A DNA stretch of 64,000 nt from the NCBI RefSeq assembly GCF_900176285.1, contig NZ_FWXF01000017.1, forward strand, positions 1-64,000. Direction: 5' to 3'. Origin of the DNA: Desulfacinum hydrothermale DSM 13146 (GTDB lineage: Bacteria > Desulfobacterota > Syntrophobacteria > Syntrophobacterales > DSM-9756). Position 1 is the stretch's first letter. Each line of letters opens with the position of its first letter. A program made the position numbers and the translations under genes. The notes under the pieces are model-generated. The model did not search any database and was not told the DNA's origin. It saw nothing but the letters and a program-made list of their open reading frames with translations. Of the stretch, positions 43,043 through 53,487 are shown in pieces.

Positions 43043-43983
43043 GATCCAAGACCTTTCGGCAAGAAGAGAAGCATCACCATGATGACAAGCCCGTAAATGG
43101 CGGCGTGTCCCGCCGGAAGCCAGGGGTGGAGAAAGAGCTGGTCCGCTCCGTAGAGCACGAGGGCTCCCAGAACCGGGCCATACCACCGGAACCGCCCTCC
43201 CAGCATGGCGAAGACCAGAGGCATGGCGGAGATGTGCAGGTTGAAGACAAGGGCCGGTTCCGTCATGCCCATCAGGTGGGCGTACAGGCCGCCGCACAGA
43301 CCCGTCAGGGCGGCACTGAGCACGGTGGCCCCCAGGCGGGTCGCGAACACGTTCACCCCCAGTACCGCCGCCGCCCGTTCATCTTCGCGTACCGCCCGCA
43401 AGGCCCATCCCCAGCGGGAGTGGATGGCCAGAGCATGGAGGATGCACGCCAGGGCCAGCAGGGCCATCAACCCATAGTATTGGGCCGTGATGTTGTGGGC
43501 CAGGTCCAGCTCCATGCCCGCCACCGAGAAGGCGGGTAGGGGGCGGGTGCCCACCAGGCCCAGGGACCCCAGTGTGAAGGAATTCCAATTGTCCGCAATG
43601 ACCTTGGGGATTTCCACGGAAGCCAACGTGGCCAGGGCGTAGGAGGCGGCGCGCAGCCTCTGGAACGCCACGGCCACCACCAACCCGTAGGCGGCGGCGC
43701 ACAGGCCCGCCGCGGCCAAGGTAACAGGTGCCTGGGCGCCCACATGGCGGTCCAGCAGGGCGGCGGCGTAGGCGCCGAGACCGAAGTAGGCCGCGTGCCC
43801 CAGGGAGATCAGACCGCTCAAGGCCACCAGGTTCCAGGCCACCGTTACCGTGGCGTACAGGAAGGCAAAACCTAGCACACGGCATACCAGTTGGGTGTGC
43901 CATCCTCCCGCAGGCCACAGCACCAGGGTCAGACCCACGACCACAAGCAACGCGATAGAACGGGAAGAGGAAGGGGGACTCAC
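43039..43983 (-). CDS. livM: Branched-chain amino acid-type ABC transporter permease LivM
   Basis: A 314-residue inner-membrane permease with about nine helices. NLVALSGLISLGHAAYFGLGAY near the N-terminus, the coupling loop WGWALRAVREDERAAAVLGV and the C-terminal LLFLPKGL are LivM hallmarks. GTG 43983 overlaps the livH stop as GTGA; the frame is open further upstream inside livH. Confidence 0.9.
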
Positions 43984-44846
43984 AGTTCGGCTGCCGATTT
44001 CTTTCTGGCCAGAAGGCCTTCTGGTTTCCATATGAGCAAGGCGATGAGGATCCCGGCGCTCACCAGTTCTCTCCAGTTGGATCCCAGCCATAGGGTGGTG
44101 CCCGATTCCAGAAGCGCCAGAAGCCAGGCGCCCATGAGCAAACCCCGGATGCGACCGGCGCCCGCAAAAAGGGTGATCACCACAGCGATGAGCGTGGCTT
44201 CCATGCCGCCGGAAGGATGCAGGTAGGCGCTTTGTCCCAATAAGGGGCCGGCCAGCCCGATCAGTGCCCCTCCCACGGCGAAGGCGATCCGATTCATGTG
44301 TTCCACCCGGATGCCGGCAAGGCGTGCCGTCTCCCTTTCCTGGATGACGGCCCGAAGTGCCTTACCCAGAAAGGTTTTACGCAACATCAGAGAGACACAG
44401 ACCGTGGCCGTGATAGACAGGCCGATGAGCCAGAGCTGGTTGCGGGTGATGAGCGTGTGTGCCACCAGCCGGATGGGCGGTCCGGACGTGGGGATCCGCC
44501 TGTAATCGGCGGTGAAAAAGAAGAGCATGAGGTTTTGGATCACCAGGGCCAGGCCGAAGGCGAAAACGAGCGACGAGAGCTCATAGGGCTCTCGAAGCCT
44601 TCGAAACAGGGCCAACAGCCCCAAGGCGAGGCACGTCATGGCCAGCATGCACAGGGGAAGGGTGAACGCAAAGGGTGTTTCCCAGAACCTGGTCAGGCCG
44701 TAGGCCAGGTAGCCGCTCAAAACGATCAGCTCACCATGGGCCAGGTTGAAGGTGTGGGTCACGCCGAAGATGATCGAAAAGCCCAGGGCCACCAGCGTGT
44801 AGAAGGATCCGAGGGAGATGGTGTTGATGAGCAGTTGCAACCACAT
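43980..44846 (-). CDS. livH: Branched-chain amino acid-type ABC transporter permease LivH
   Basis: A 288-residue inner-membrane permease starting MWLQLLINTISLGSFYTLVA, then LGFSIIFGVTHTFNLAHGEL, GKALRAVIQERETARLAGI (coupling loop) and ALLESGTTLWLG. It begins 10 bases after the livK stop. Confidence 0.9.
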   Translation of the reverse strand: MWLQLLINTISLGSFYTLVALGFSIIFGVTHTFNLAHGELIVLSGYLAYGLTRFWETPFAFTLPLCMLAMTCLALGLLALFRRLREPYELSSLVFAFGLALVIQNLMLFFFTADYRRIPTSGPPIRLVAHTLITRNQLWLIGLSITATVCVSLMLRKTFLGKALRAVIQERETARLAGIRVEHMNRIAFAVGGALIGLAGPLLGQSAYLHPSGGMEATLIAVVITLFAGAGRIRGLLMGAWLLALLESGTTLWLGSNWRELVSAGILIALLIWKPEGLLARKKSAAEL

Positions 44847-44856
44847 GGGCGTTCGC

Positions 44857-46071
44857 TCAGGGCTGGATGGAAAGCGACATGGGATAGACCCACGAGCCTT
44901 GGGCCCGCTCGGCGGGATAGACCGGCACCAGGGCTCCGTTTTGAATCTGGACCACCGTCTGGCGGTAATAGAGGGGGTCCCCCTTGGCGTCGAAGGCCAC
45001 TCGCTCCATGGGCAGCAGGAGATCCGTCGTGCGAAGGGCGCGGGCGATCTCCGGGCCCGTGAGCGGCTTGCCCGCCCCCACGACCCGGGCCATGGCATCC
45101 AGAAGTGCCCGGGCCGAGGTGTAACCGTGCATCACGGTGGAGGTGGGTTCCCTCTTGTATTTTTCCCGGAACCAGCGGGTGAAGGCCTCTGAGGCCTCTT
45201 CGGTGCCGGGCAAGGCCATGCCGGGCTTCCACGCGCATAAGCCGAAAAGGTCTTCCGCCGCTTTTCCCATTTCTTGGACAAAGGTGGGATAGGACACGCC
45301 CCAGGGGCCTATGTAGGCTTTGATCGGCACGCCCAACTCCCGGATCTGACGCGCCAGGATGAGGTGGTCCTGGAAAAAAGTGGCCGCGATGAGGACGTCG
45401 GGAGGCGACGGCTTCAGCTTGAGGACCAGCGGGGAAAAATCGGGCACCCCGGGACGGAACTTTTCCACAACCGTGACCGTCACCCCCGCTTCTTGCAGGC
45501 ATCTGAAAAGTTCCCCGGCCAGTTCGGTGGCTCCCGGGGTCGCCGCATGAAACAGAGCGGCGCTTCGGGCCCCCAGGGCCTGGGTCACAAATCCGCACAG
45601 CGGTTCGCTTAGGCCTCGCAGATGGGAGATGCGAAAGAAATAGGGGTTGTCCTCCCGACTCAGATGGGTCTGCAGACTGGCGGAGGCCACATAGGGGATG
45701 TGGTGGCGCAGGGCCAGCTGACTCAGGGGTCCCACCAGTGAGTCCACATAGCCGCCCACCAGGGCCGTCACCTTCCGGCGGACGATCAGGTCCTCGGCCT
45801 GCCCCACGGCCACTTCCGGCCGACTCTGGTCGTCCCGGCTGTGCAGGACCACCCGGTTGCCCGCCAGGCCTCCCGCTGCGTTGATCTCGTCCACAGCGGC
45901 CTGGATACCCAGGAGGATCTCCCGCCCGTGGCTGGCCAGCTTTCCGGTGAGCGGGTTGATGGAGCCGATGGAGATGGGGGCGGCGTCGATCCGTGTTGCC
46001 GCCGGGCCTGCGACAAGGATCAGAGCAAAAAGGATCGCGAAGACAATCCTTTTGGTACCCAGCTTTTTCAT
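44857..46071 (-). CDS. livK: Periplasmic substrate-binding protein, LivK-like
   Basis: A 404-residue type I periplasmic binding protein. The signal peptide is residues 1-30 (MKKLGTKRIVFAILFALILV ... IDAA). The mature protein opens ISIGSINPLTGKLASHGREI, followed by AVDEINAAGGLAGNRVVL and DDQSRPEVA, as in LivK/amide-binding proteins. Ligands of this family in anaerobes include amino acids and aromatic acids. The neighbouring acyl-CoA ligase makes an aromatic or short-chain acid plausible, but nothing in the sequence decides it. Confidence 0.88.
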   Translation of the reverse strand: MKKLGTKRIVFAILFALILVAGPAATRIDAAPISIGSINPLTGKLASHGREILLGIQAAVDEINAAGGLAGNRVVLHSRDDQSRPEVAVGQAEDLIVRRKVTALVGGYVDSLVGPLSQLALRHHIPYVASASLQTHLSREDNPYFFRISHLRGLSEPLCGFVTQALGARSAALFHAATPGATELAGELFRCLQEAGVTVTVVEKFRPGVPDFSPLVLKLKPSPPDVLIAATFFQDHLILARQIRELGVPIKAYIGPWGVSYPTFVQEMGKAAEDLFGLCAWKPGMALPGTEEASEAFTRWFREKYKREPTSTVMHGYTSARALLDAMARVVGAGKPLTGPEIARALRTTDLLLPMERVAFDAKGDPLYYRQTVVQIQNGALVPVYPAERAQGSWVYPMSLSIQP

Positions 46072-46171
46072 GGCGCCCTCCTCGGTGCAGTGGATGGAGC
46101 GAACGGTTCTTCCGCTACCATACGCCATGGCCGAAAAAGGCGCAAGATGCCGCCCCGTGCAGACTGCCCCA

Positions 46172-47017
46172 TCAATCTTCCACGGCCAGCGTGTATCCCA
46201 CCGGAGCGAAAGCGAAGTGGGGGCCGAACTCCGCCGACAGCCTGGCAATGGGGGCCTGGCCCGTGCAGTGACTGACCGCCAGGATCTGGACCTGGTAGCG
46301 TTTCAGTTCTTCCAGGGTCTTGTCCAACTGCTCCGAAGGCGAAAATCCCAGGTGGGTGCCGCCGAGAACGGCGTAGATCCGGTCTTCGCCGCATTGGCGC
46401 GTGACGTGCTCCAAGATGTTGATGAGTCCCGCATGGGCGCAGCCCAGGATCACCACGAGCCCCTTGGGGGTTTTGAGGACCAGGGAATAGTCGTCCCGGA
46501 AGGGATCCGCCGTCCACCCGTCGCCGTCCCGGATCACGAACTTGGGATCTCCCGTTTCAAAATCGGTCCTGCGAGGGACCTGGCCGGAGACGAACACGTT
46601 GGGAACGATCTCTCGGAAGTCCTCCACCCACTGGAAGCGGGCACCCCGGGTGGTCAGGTAGGCTTCCTTCCACGGCATGCCGATGGAGACCGGTTTTTGG
46701 TCCGGCCCCACGGGCATCCATCGAAACCGCTCCAGGAGGACATCGGGATGGGCCACCACCTGGCAGGGTCCGTGAACACCGAGAAAGGCCAGCATTCCCC
46801 CCGTGTGATCGAAGTGCCCGTGGCTCAATACCAGCTTATCAACCTTGGCCAGATCCTTTTTGAGGCGCAGGGAGTTGGGCACCAGGCCGAACCCCTGGCC
46901 CGTGTCGAAGAGCAGAGTGGCCGTTGGGGTTTCCACATAGGCGGCGAAGCCGTGTTCGCCGAGAAGGCCGGGAACCGGCACCGTGTTTTCGCACAAAACG
47001 GTCACTTTCCAACTCAT
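46172..47017 (-). CDS. Metallo-beta-lactamase-fold hydrolase (COG1237 type)
   Basis: A 281-residue MBL-fold protein with SHGHFDHTGG (H-x-H-x-D-H metal motif), LLFDTGQGFGL upstream, and the later GCAHAGLINIL and VSHCTGQAP. This pattern matches the COG1237 group related to dihydropterin ribofuranosylaminobenzene phosphate synthase-like hydrolases. Substrate unknown. It lies between livK and the acyl-CoA ligase on the same strand. Confidence 0.82.
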   Translation of the reverse strand: MSWKVTVLCENTVPVPGLLGEHGFAAYVETPTATLLFDTGQGFGLVPNSLRLKKDLAKVDKLVLSHGHFDHTGGMLAFLGVHGPCQVVAHPDVLLERFRWMPVGPDQKPVSIGMPWKEAYLTTRGARFQWVEDFREIVPNVFVSGQVPRRTDFETGDPKFVIRDGDGWTADPFRDDYSLVLKTPKGLVVILGCAHAGLINILEHVTRQCGEDRIYAVLGGTHLGFSPSEQLDKTLEELKRYQVQILAVSHCTGQAPIARLSAEFGPHFAFAPVGYTLAVED

Positions 47018-47092
47018 GGGATTCCTCCTGGGCCAGTGCGGCCATGTCGGGTGATGCGTGGGTTGTAGGGCGCCTCGGCCTCAGCGGCCAGC

Positions 47093-47124
47093 ACAAAGGG
47101 CGACCGGAGAAGGTCGCCCTTTGT
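47093..47124. terminator. Hairpin terminator after the acyl-CoA ligase gene
   Basis: ACAAAGGGCGACC and GGTCGCCCTTTGT form a perfect 13-bp stem around a 6-base loop, 52 bases after the ligase stop (minus strand). T-rich bases at the stem foot are part of the stem; no long U-run follows. Confidence 0.75.
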
Positions 47125-47175
47125 GGTAGATGCCAAAGATGGGAGCCGGGCGGCCGGCTCCCCGAAGGTTTCCGG

Positions 47176-48816
47176 CTACTTACGCAGCTTGCGGCGAAGC
47201 AGCTTGCCGGTGGGGGTGCGGGGCAGCGCGTCCACGTATTCGATGAGCCGCGGCAGCTTGTAGACGGCGATGTGTTGCTTCAAGAATTCCTTGAGTTCCT
47301 CAAAGAATTCGTCGCTGCCTTCGTGGCCGGGCTTGAGCACCACAAAGGCCTTGGTCACCTGACCCTTTTCCGGATCGGGCACGCCCACCACGCCGGCGTC
47401 CGCCACGGCGGGATGCTTCAAAATGGCTTCTTCCACCTCCGCAGGCCCGATGCGATAGCCCGAGCTCTTGATCATGTCGTCTTCGCGGGAGACGAAGAAA
47501 AGGTTTCCATCCTCGTTCATGTAGACGGCGTCGCCCATCTGGTTCCAACCGTTCTTGACGCCCTTTTGCTGGCTCTTGAGAAGGCGTTCGTCGTCCACGT
47601 AGGGCTTCCAATACAAGGTACCCGACGGGCCCTTGATGATCATGGACCCCACTTCGTTGGGCTTGCAGTCGTTCCATTCGGGGTCCACCACGCGGATCTG
47701 AACCCCGGGAAGGGCCTTGCCGATGGAGTTGGGAACAGGTTCGGGGTTCATGGTGTTGGAGGTGAGCAGATGGAGCATCTCCGTGCCGCCCAGGCCTTCC
47801 CAGATGGGCTGGCCGGTCAGTTGAGTCCAGGCCTCCAGGGTCTCCGCGCCCAGGGCGTCACCGCCGGACGTGCACAGGCGCACGGAACTGAAATCGTACT
47901 TCTTGAAGTCGGGGAACTTCATCAAGGCCCGATAGGCGGTGGGAAGACCCGTGAGTACCGTGATCTTATGCTTTTGGATGAGATCCATCATGTCCGCGGG
48001 CGCAAACTTGGGGATCAGCGAAATGGCCGAGCCGCCTTCGAAGGGGATGAGCGTGAAGGTGCCGAACCCGGCCGCAAAGGACACCGGAGCCGCACCGCCC
48101 AGCACATCACCCGGCCCCAGGTTGTAGACATACTTGTTGACCAGACGCGCCTCGATGATGATCGGGCGCACGAAATGCACGCATCCCTTGGGCATGCCGG
48201 TGGTGCCGGAGGTGTAGAGGATGACGCCGATGTCGTCGGCCTTCAACATGACGGCGTCCAGATCCGGCGAGCCCTTTTCCAGCATCTCCTCAAAGACCAG
48301 GTTGCCTTGGGCCTTCACTTCGTCGGGATTGCCGCCGATGACGATGACCCGGGTGCCGTATTCGAAGTCGGGCTTGGCTTCTTCCACCGGCGGTAGGAGC
48401 GGGGCGTTGACCGCAAAGTACTTCATCTCTGCATTGTTGACGACGAAGGCCACCTCTTCCTTGGACCACAGGGGAGAGGTGGGGACTGGAATGGCGCCAA
48501 TCTTTTCGATGGCAAAGATGGTGACCAGGGCTTGCGGAGAATTGACCAGCCGAATCCCCACCCGGTCCTGGGGCTCCACGCCCGCTTCCTTGAGCGCATT
48601 GCCGAACTTATTGACCATCTGCTGGATCTGGGCAAACGTGAAGACCTTGTCCATGAACTTGACTGCCGGGTTGTCGCCCCGACCCTCGCGCACATGGCGG
48701 TCCAGCAGGTAGTCGGCCAAGTTCAGTTCCATGGGGGTGTCTGCGAATTCTTCCGGCACCACGTACTCAGGCCACATCTCTTTAGGGGGAAGATAGTTTT
48801 CGGGAACCTTCGCCAT
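47176..48816 (-). CDS. AMP-dependent acyl-CoA ligase (benzoate-CoA ligase group)
   Basis: A 546-residue ANL-superfamily ligase. ILYTSGTTGMPKGCVHF is the P-loop, GGTEMLHLLTS the A5 motif, and the C-terminal SREDDMIKSSGYRIGPAEVE and TPTGKLLRRKLRK hold the hinge and the catalytic Lys. GGTEMLH and the overall layout resemble benzoate/2-aminobenzoate-CoA ligases; the acid is not certain. Of two ATGs, 48816 lies about 7 bases after AAGGAGGA, whereas the ATG at 48822 would touch it, so 48816 is the start. A 14-bp palindrome (48863-48876) lies just upstream. Confidence 0.9.
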   Translation of the reverse strand: MAKVPENYLPPKEMWPEYVVPEEFADTPMELNLADYLLDRHVREGRGDNPAVKFMDKVFTFAQIQQMVNKFGNALKEAGVEPQDRVGIRLVNSPQALVTIFAIEKIGAIPVPTSPLWSKEEVAFVVNNAEMKYFAVNAPLLPPVEEAKPDFEYGTRVIVIGGNPDEVKAQGNLVFEEMLEKGSPDLDAVMLKADDIGVILYTSGTTGMPKGCVHFVRPIIIEARLVNKYVYNLGPGDVLGGAAPVSFAAGFGTFTLIPFEGGSAISLIPKFAPADMMDLIQKHKITVLTGLPTAYRALMKFPDFKKYDFSSVRLCTSGGDALGAETLEAWTQLTGQPIWEGLGGTEMLHLLTSNTMNPEPVPNSIGKALPGVQIRVVDPEWNDCKPNEVGSMIIKGPSGTLYWKPYVDDERLLKSQQKGVKNGWNQMGDAVYMNEDGNLFFVSREDDMIKSSGYRIGPAEVEEAILKHPAVADAGVVGVPDPEKGQVTKAFVVLKPGHEGSDEFFEELKEFLKQHIAVYKLPRLIEYVDALPRTPTGKLLRRKLRK

Positions 48817-48862
48817 GCTCATTCCTCCTTGCCGTTGCGGTTAAATAAGGCCATCGCGTCAA

Positions 48863-48876
48863 CACGTGATCACGTG
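48863..48876. promoter_or_regulatory. Perfect palindrome, candidate operator of the acyl-CoA ligase
   Basis: CACGTGATCACGTG is its own reverse complement. It stands 47 bases upstream of the ligase start, a position suited to a TetR- or GntR-type repressor; no regulator gene for it is in the window. Confidence 0.45.
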
Positions 48877-48879
48877 GTC

Positions 48880-49197
48880 GCCTGCGGGCCGTCGCCCTGA
48901 AACGGACTCGGCCCGATCCGAGACGCATCCGGTGGGTCGTTCGCCGGATGGGTACGCCGTAGGTTGCGGGCTTCGAAAAGCCGAATCGCCGGGAAACTCT
49001 CGTCAACGGCCGTCTTGGGAATCTCCGAACCGAAGAGAATCCGGCAACAGCATGGGGAATGGGAGAATCAGCTAGAGGAGCAGGGAATCGTCACAGCAGG
49101 TTCCGGTCGCCGCCGCTGCCCAAGGGGGTTATGTGGCGGAGCGCCTTGTTTACATGGCATTCCGGTGCCCATCTTTTTCCACACAGGCCAGGCGCCC
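48880..49197. other. Non-coding stretch between ligase and CBS gene
   Basis: About 320 bases. Apart from the palindrome at its left edge I see no gene, repeat or clear promoter. Confidence 0.5.
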
Positions 49198-49806
49198 TCA
49201 GGCCTCCGCGGACAGCACTTGAATGCCCTCCTTCGTCAGGGTTTGTACAATCCCTTCCAGCTCGCGCTTCTTGAACCGAAAGGAATAGATGGGTTCGGCC
49301 TCCTGTAATTGCCGCAGTTGGCAGACACTGATGATTTCCGCACCGTTCTTTTCCAGAAGCCGGGTGACAGACTCCAGAGACGGAGCCCCATGGGCCAGCT
49401 TCACATCCACACGGCTGGAACTCTCCATGAGTCCCAGCATGGTGATGAAAGCCGACAAGATATCGATCACCGTGATGACGCCCACCAGCTTTTCGTCCCT
49501 GACCACCGGCAGCCCCCCGATCTTCTTTTCCAAGATGAGCTTGGCCGCCCTTTCCAAGGCTTCATCAGGGTCCACCGTGTGGGGGGAACGTACCATCACG
49601 TCCTGAACCGTCAGGTCCTCCAGCATGGAAGCGATGAGAACGCTGCGAAGATCCGCATCCGTCACCCATCCTTCCAGACGGCCTTGGGAATCCAGCACCG
49701 GCAGATGACGGATGGAATGGCGTTTCATCACCGCCATCGCTTCCTGAACGGAAGCCTCTTTCCTGGTGCTCACCACTCGGGTGGTCATCCAATGGCGCAC
49801 AATCAT
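49198..49806 (-). CDS. CBS-domain pair protein (AcuB-like, with C-terminal ACT-like region)
   Basis: A 202-residue cytoplasmic protein. Two CBS motifs: residues 1-60 (MTTRVVSTRKEASVQEAM ... HLPVLDSQGRLEGWVTDADL) and about 68-122 (VMVRSPHTVDPDEAL ... GLPVVRDEKLVGVITVIDIL). A C-terminal part (about 135-200) is of ACT-like alternation. Such proteins sense adenine nucleotides or similar ligands. No partner gene is adjacent. Confidence 0.82.
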   Translation of the reverse strand: MIVRHWMTTRVVSTRKEASVQEAMAVMKRHSIRHLPVLDSQGRLEGWVTDADLRSVLIASMLEDLTVQDVMVRSPHTVDPDEALERAAKLILEKKIGGLPVVRDEKLVGVITVIDILSAFITMLGLMESSSRVDVKLAHGAPSLESVTRLLEKNGAEIISVCQLRQLQEAEPIYSFRFKKRELEGIVQTLTKEGIQVLSAEA

Positions 49807-50011
49807 GGGCGAAACCTTGCGTCGGTCGGCGAAACGAGGTGCTTTCGTGTAAGAGCGCTGTCACGTCGGAATTGGGGATTGGACCGCTTCTCATGGGGCC
49901 GCTTTGCGCAAAAAAGCTTACGGAATAAAGCTCCAAATTGCAAGAGAAAAATTGTACATACCCTGAAGCACCCCGTCTGCCTTTCCCTGTGACTTGCCGT
50001 GGAGCCGTTCG

Positions 50012-50039
50012 TTGACTTTGGGACCCCGCTGACTATACT
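50012..50039 (+). promoter_or_regulatory. Sigma-70 promoter of pyrG
   Basis: TTGACT (50012-50017), a 16-base spacer and TATACT (50034-50039), 86 bases before the pyrG start: 5/6 matches in both boxes. Confidence 0.65.
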
Positions 50040-50041
50040 GA

Positions 50042-51808
<1,767 letters not shown>

Positions 51809-52020
51809 AAAGGGGTGAAAGGACCGGGGAAGGGGCGAAGAGGCGGCCTGGTCAGGCCGACCGCTCGGGCCCGCAGGGAGCACCTGGGCGTTCTCGGACA
51901 GGCTCCTGGCAGGCGCTGGGGATGAAGCTTTTTTCGTAGCATGGCCCTTGAGGACTGAGAAAAAGCCCCATCCGGCCAACGGGCTACGGATGACGGATCA
52001 CGGACCAAGGGAGGTCCCCC

Positions 52021-52875
52021 ATGGAAACCACAGCCAGGTCCGCCGCCTCGATTGAGATCGGCGGCCGTTCTTTCGGTAAGGACCGGTTTTTTGTCATCGC
52101 CGGGCCGTGCGTTTTGGAAAGCGAAGAATTGGCCTTTACCGTGGCCAGGACCCTTCGCGACGTCTGTCAAGGTCTGGACATTCCCTTCATCTTCAAGAGT
52201 TCCTATGACAAGGCCAACCGCACGTCCATCCAGTCCTTTCGGGGGCCGGGGCTGAAGGCGGGCCTGGATCTCTTGGGGCGGATCCGCGCGGATCTGGGCG
52301 TGCCCGTGCTCACCGATGTGCACTCCGTGGACGAGGTGGCTCCGGTGGCGGCCGTGGTGGATGTTCTGCAGACGCCTGCCTTCCTCGCCCGTCAGACGGA
52401 CCTGATCGTGGCCTGCGCCCGAACCAATAAGCCCATCAACATCAAGAAGGCCCAGTTTTTGGCTCCGTGGGATATGCAACAGGTGGTGGCCAAGGCGGAA
52501 AGCGCCGGCAACAAGCGGATCCTGGTGACGGAACGGGGCAGCTGCTTCGGATACAACAACCTGGTGGTGGACATGCGTTCGGTGGCGCTTCTCAGCCGGG
52601 GTCCCTATCCCATGGTGTTCGATGCCACCCACAGCGTGCAGCTTCCGGGCGGCCGAGGGACCGCTTCGGGCGGCCAGAGGGATTTCGTGGAGCCGCTGGC
52701 TCGGGCGGCCGTGGCGGCCGGGGCGGACGGGGTTTTCATGGAGGTCCACGAGGATCCGGACCGGGCCCTGTGCGACGGGGCCAATTCGCTCCGGCTGCGC
52801 GATGTGCCGGCGGTCCTTCGGGCTCTCCGGGACATCTACACCGTCACGAGAAAGCACGTGAACGCGGCGCGCTGA
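52021..52875 (+). CDS. kdsA: 3-deoxy-D-manno-octulosonate 8-phosphate synthase
   Basis: A 284-residue aldolase-type TIM barrel that joins PEP and arabinose 5-phosphate in KDO/LPS synthesis. It shows VIAGPCVLESEE, FKSSYDKANRTSIQSFRGPG, TDVHSVDEV, ERGSCFGYNNLVVDMRS and FDATHSVQLPGG. The conserved Asn/Cys metal-site choice was not resolved by eye. GGGAGG precedes the ATG. It is followed by kdsC after 15 bases. Confidence 0.95.
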   Translation: METTARSAASIEIGGRSFGKDRFFVIAGPCVLESEELAFTVARTLRDVCQGLDIPFIFKSSYDKANRTSIQSFRGPGLKAGLDLLGRIRADLGVPVLTDVHSVDEVAPVAAVVDVLQTPAFLARQTDLIVACARTNKPINIKKAQFLAPWDMQQVVAKAESAGNKRILVTERGSCFGYNNLVVDMRSVALLSRGPYPMVFDATHSVQLPGGRGTASGGQRDFVEPLARAAVAAGADGVFMEVHEDPDRALCDGANSLRLRDVPAVLRALRDIYTVTRKHVNAAR

Positions 52876-52890
52876 AAAGGGGAGAATCGT

Positions 52891-53451
52891 ATGCGACTGG
52901 AAACGCCCCTGGTGCAAGTGAGTGAAGAGATCCGCCGGCGGATCCTTCCCTTGAAGCTGCTCATTTTCGATGTGGACGGAGTGCTCACCGACGGCGACAT
53001 CACCTATCACGACGACGGATCGGAATCCAAGACCTTTGACGTGAAGGACGGACACGGCATCAAGCTGCTGCAGCGCACGGGCTTGGATGTGGCCCTCATT
53101 TCAGGCCGCTATTGCGCTTCCGTGGAACATCGGGCCAAGGGCCTGGGGATCGAGAGGGTCTACCAGGGGATCCACCGGAAGGTGGAGGCTTATGAGCAAA
53201 TCAAGGCCGATACGGGCCTGGACGATCCCCAGATCGGCTACGTGGGTGACGATCTCATCGACATACCCGTGATGCGTCGGGTGGGGTTTTCGGCCTGTGT
53301 CGGGGATGCGAGCCCCCACGTGAAGCCCTTCGCCCACTACGTGGCCCAGAGTCCCGGCGGCAAGGGTGCCGCGCGGGAAATCTGCGAACTGGTCCTCCAG
53401 GTGCAGGGCCGCTGGGAACAGGTCACGGCCCGCTACTTCCAAGAGGACTGA
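52891..53451 (+). CDS. kdsC: 3-deoxy-D-manno-octulosonate 8-phosphate phosphatase
   Basis: A 186-residue HAD-superfamily phosphatase that dephosphorylates KDO-8-P. FDVDGVLTDGDITYHDDG holds the catalytic DxD (Asp29/Asp31 region), KTFDVKDGHGIKLLQRTGL is the KdsC signature, LISGR follows, and GYVGDDLIDIPVM is motif IV. It lies directly after kdsA. Confidence 0.94.
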   Translation: MRLETPLVQVSEEIRRRILPLKLLIFDVDGVLTDGDITYHDDGSESKTFDVKDGHGIKLLQRTGLDVALISGRYCASVEHRAKGLGIERVYQGIHRKVEAYEQIKADTGLDDPQIGYVGDDLIDIPVMRRVGFSACVGDASPHVKPFAHYVAQSPGGKGAAREICELVLQVQGRWEQVTARYFQED

Positions 53452-53487
53452 TCGCATCTTTGAGGATCTTGCCCCTGGGGCCTGTCT

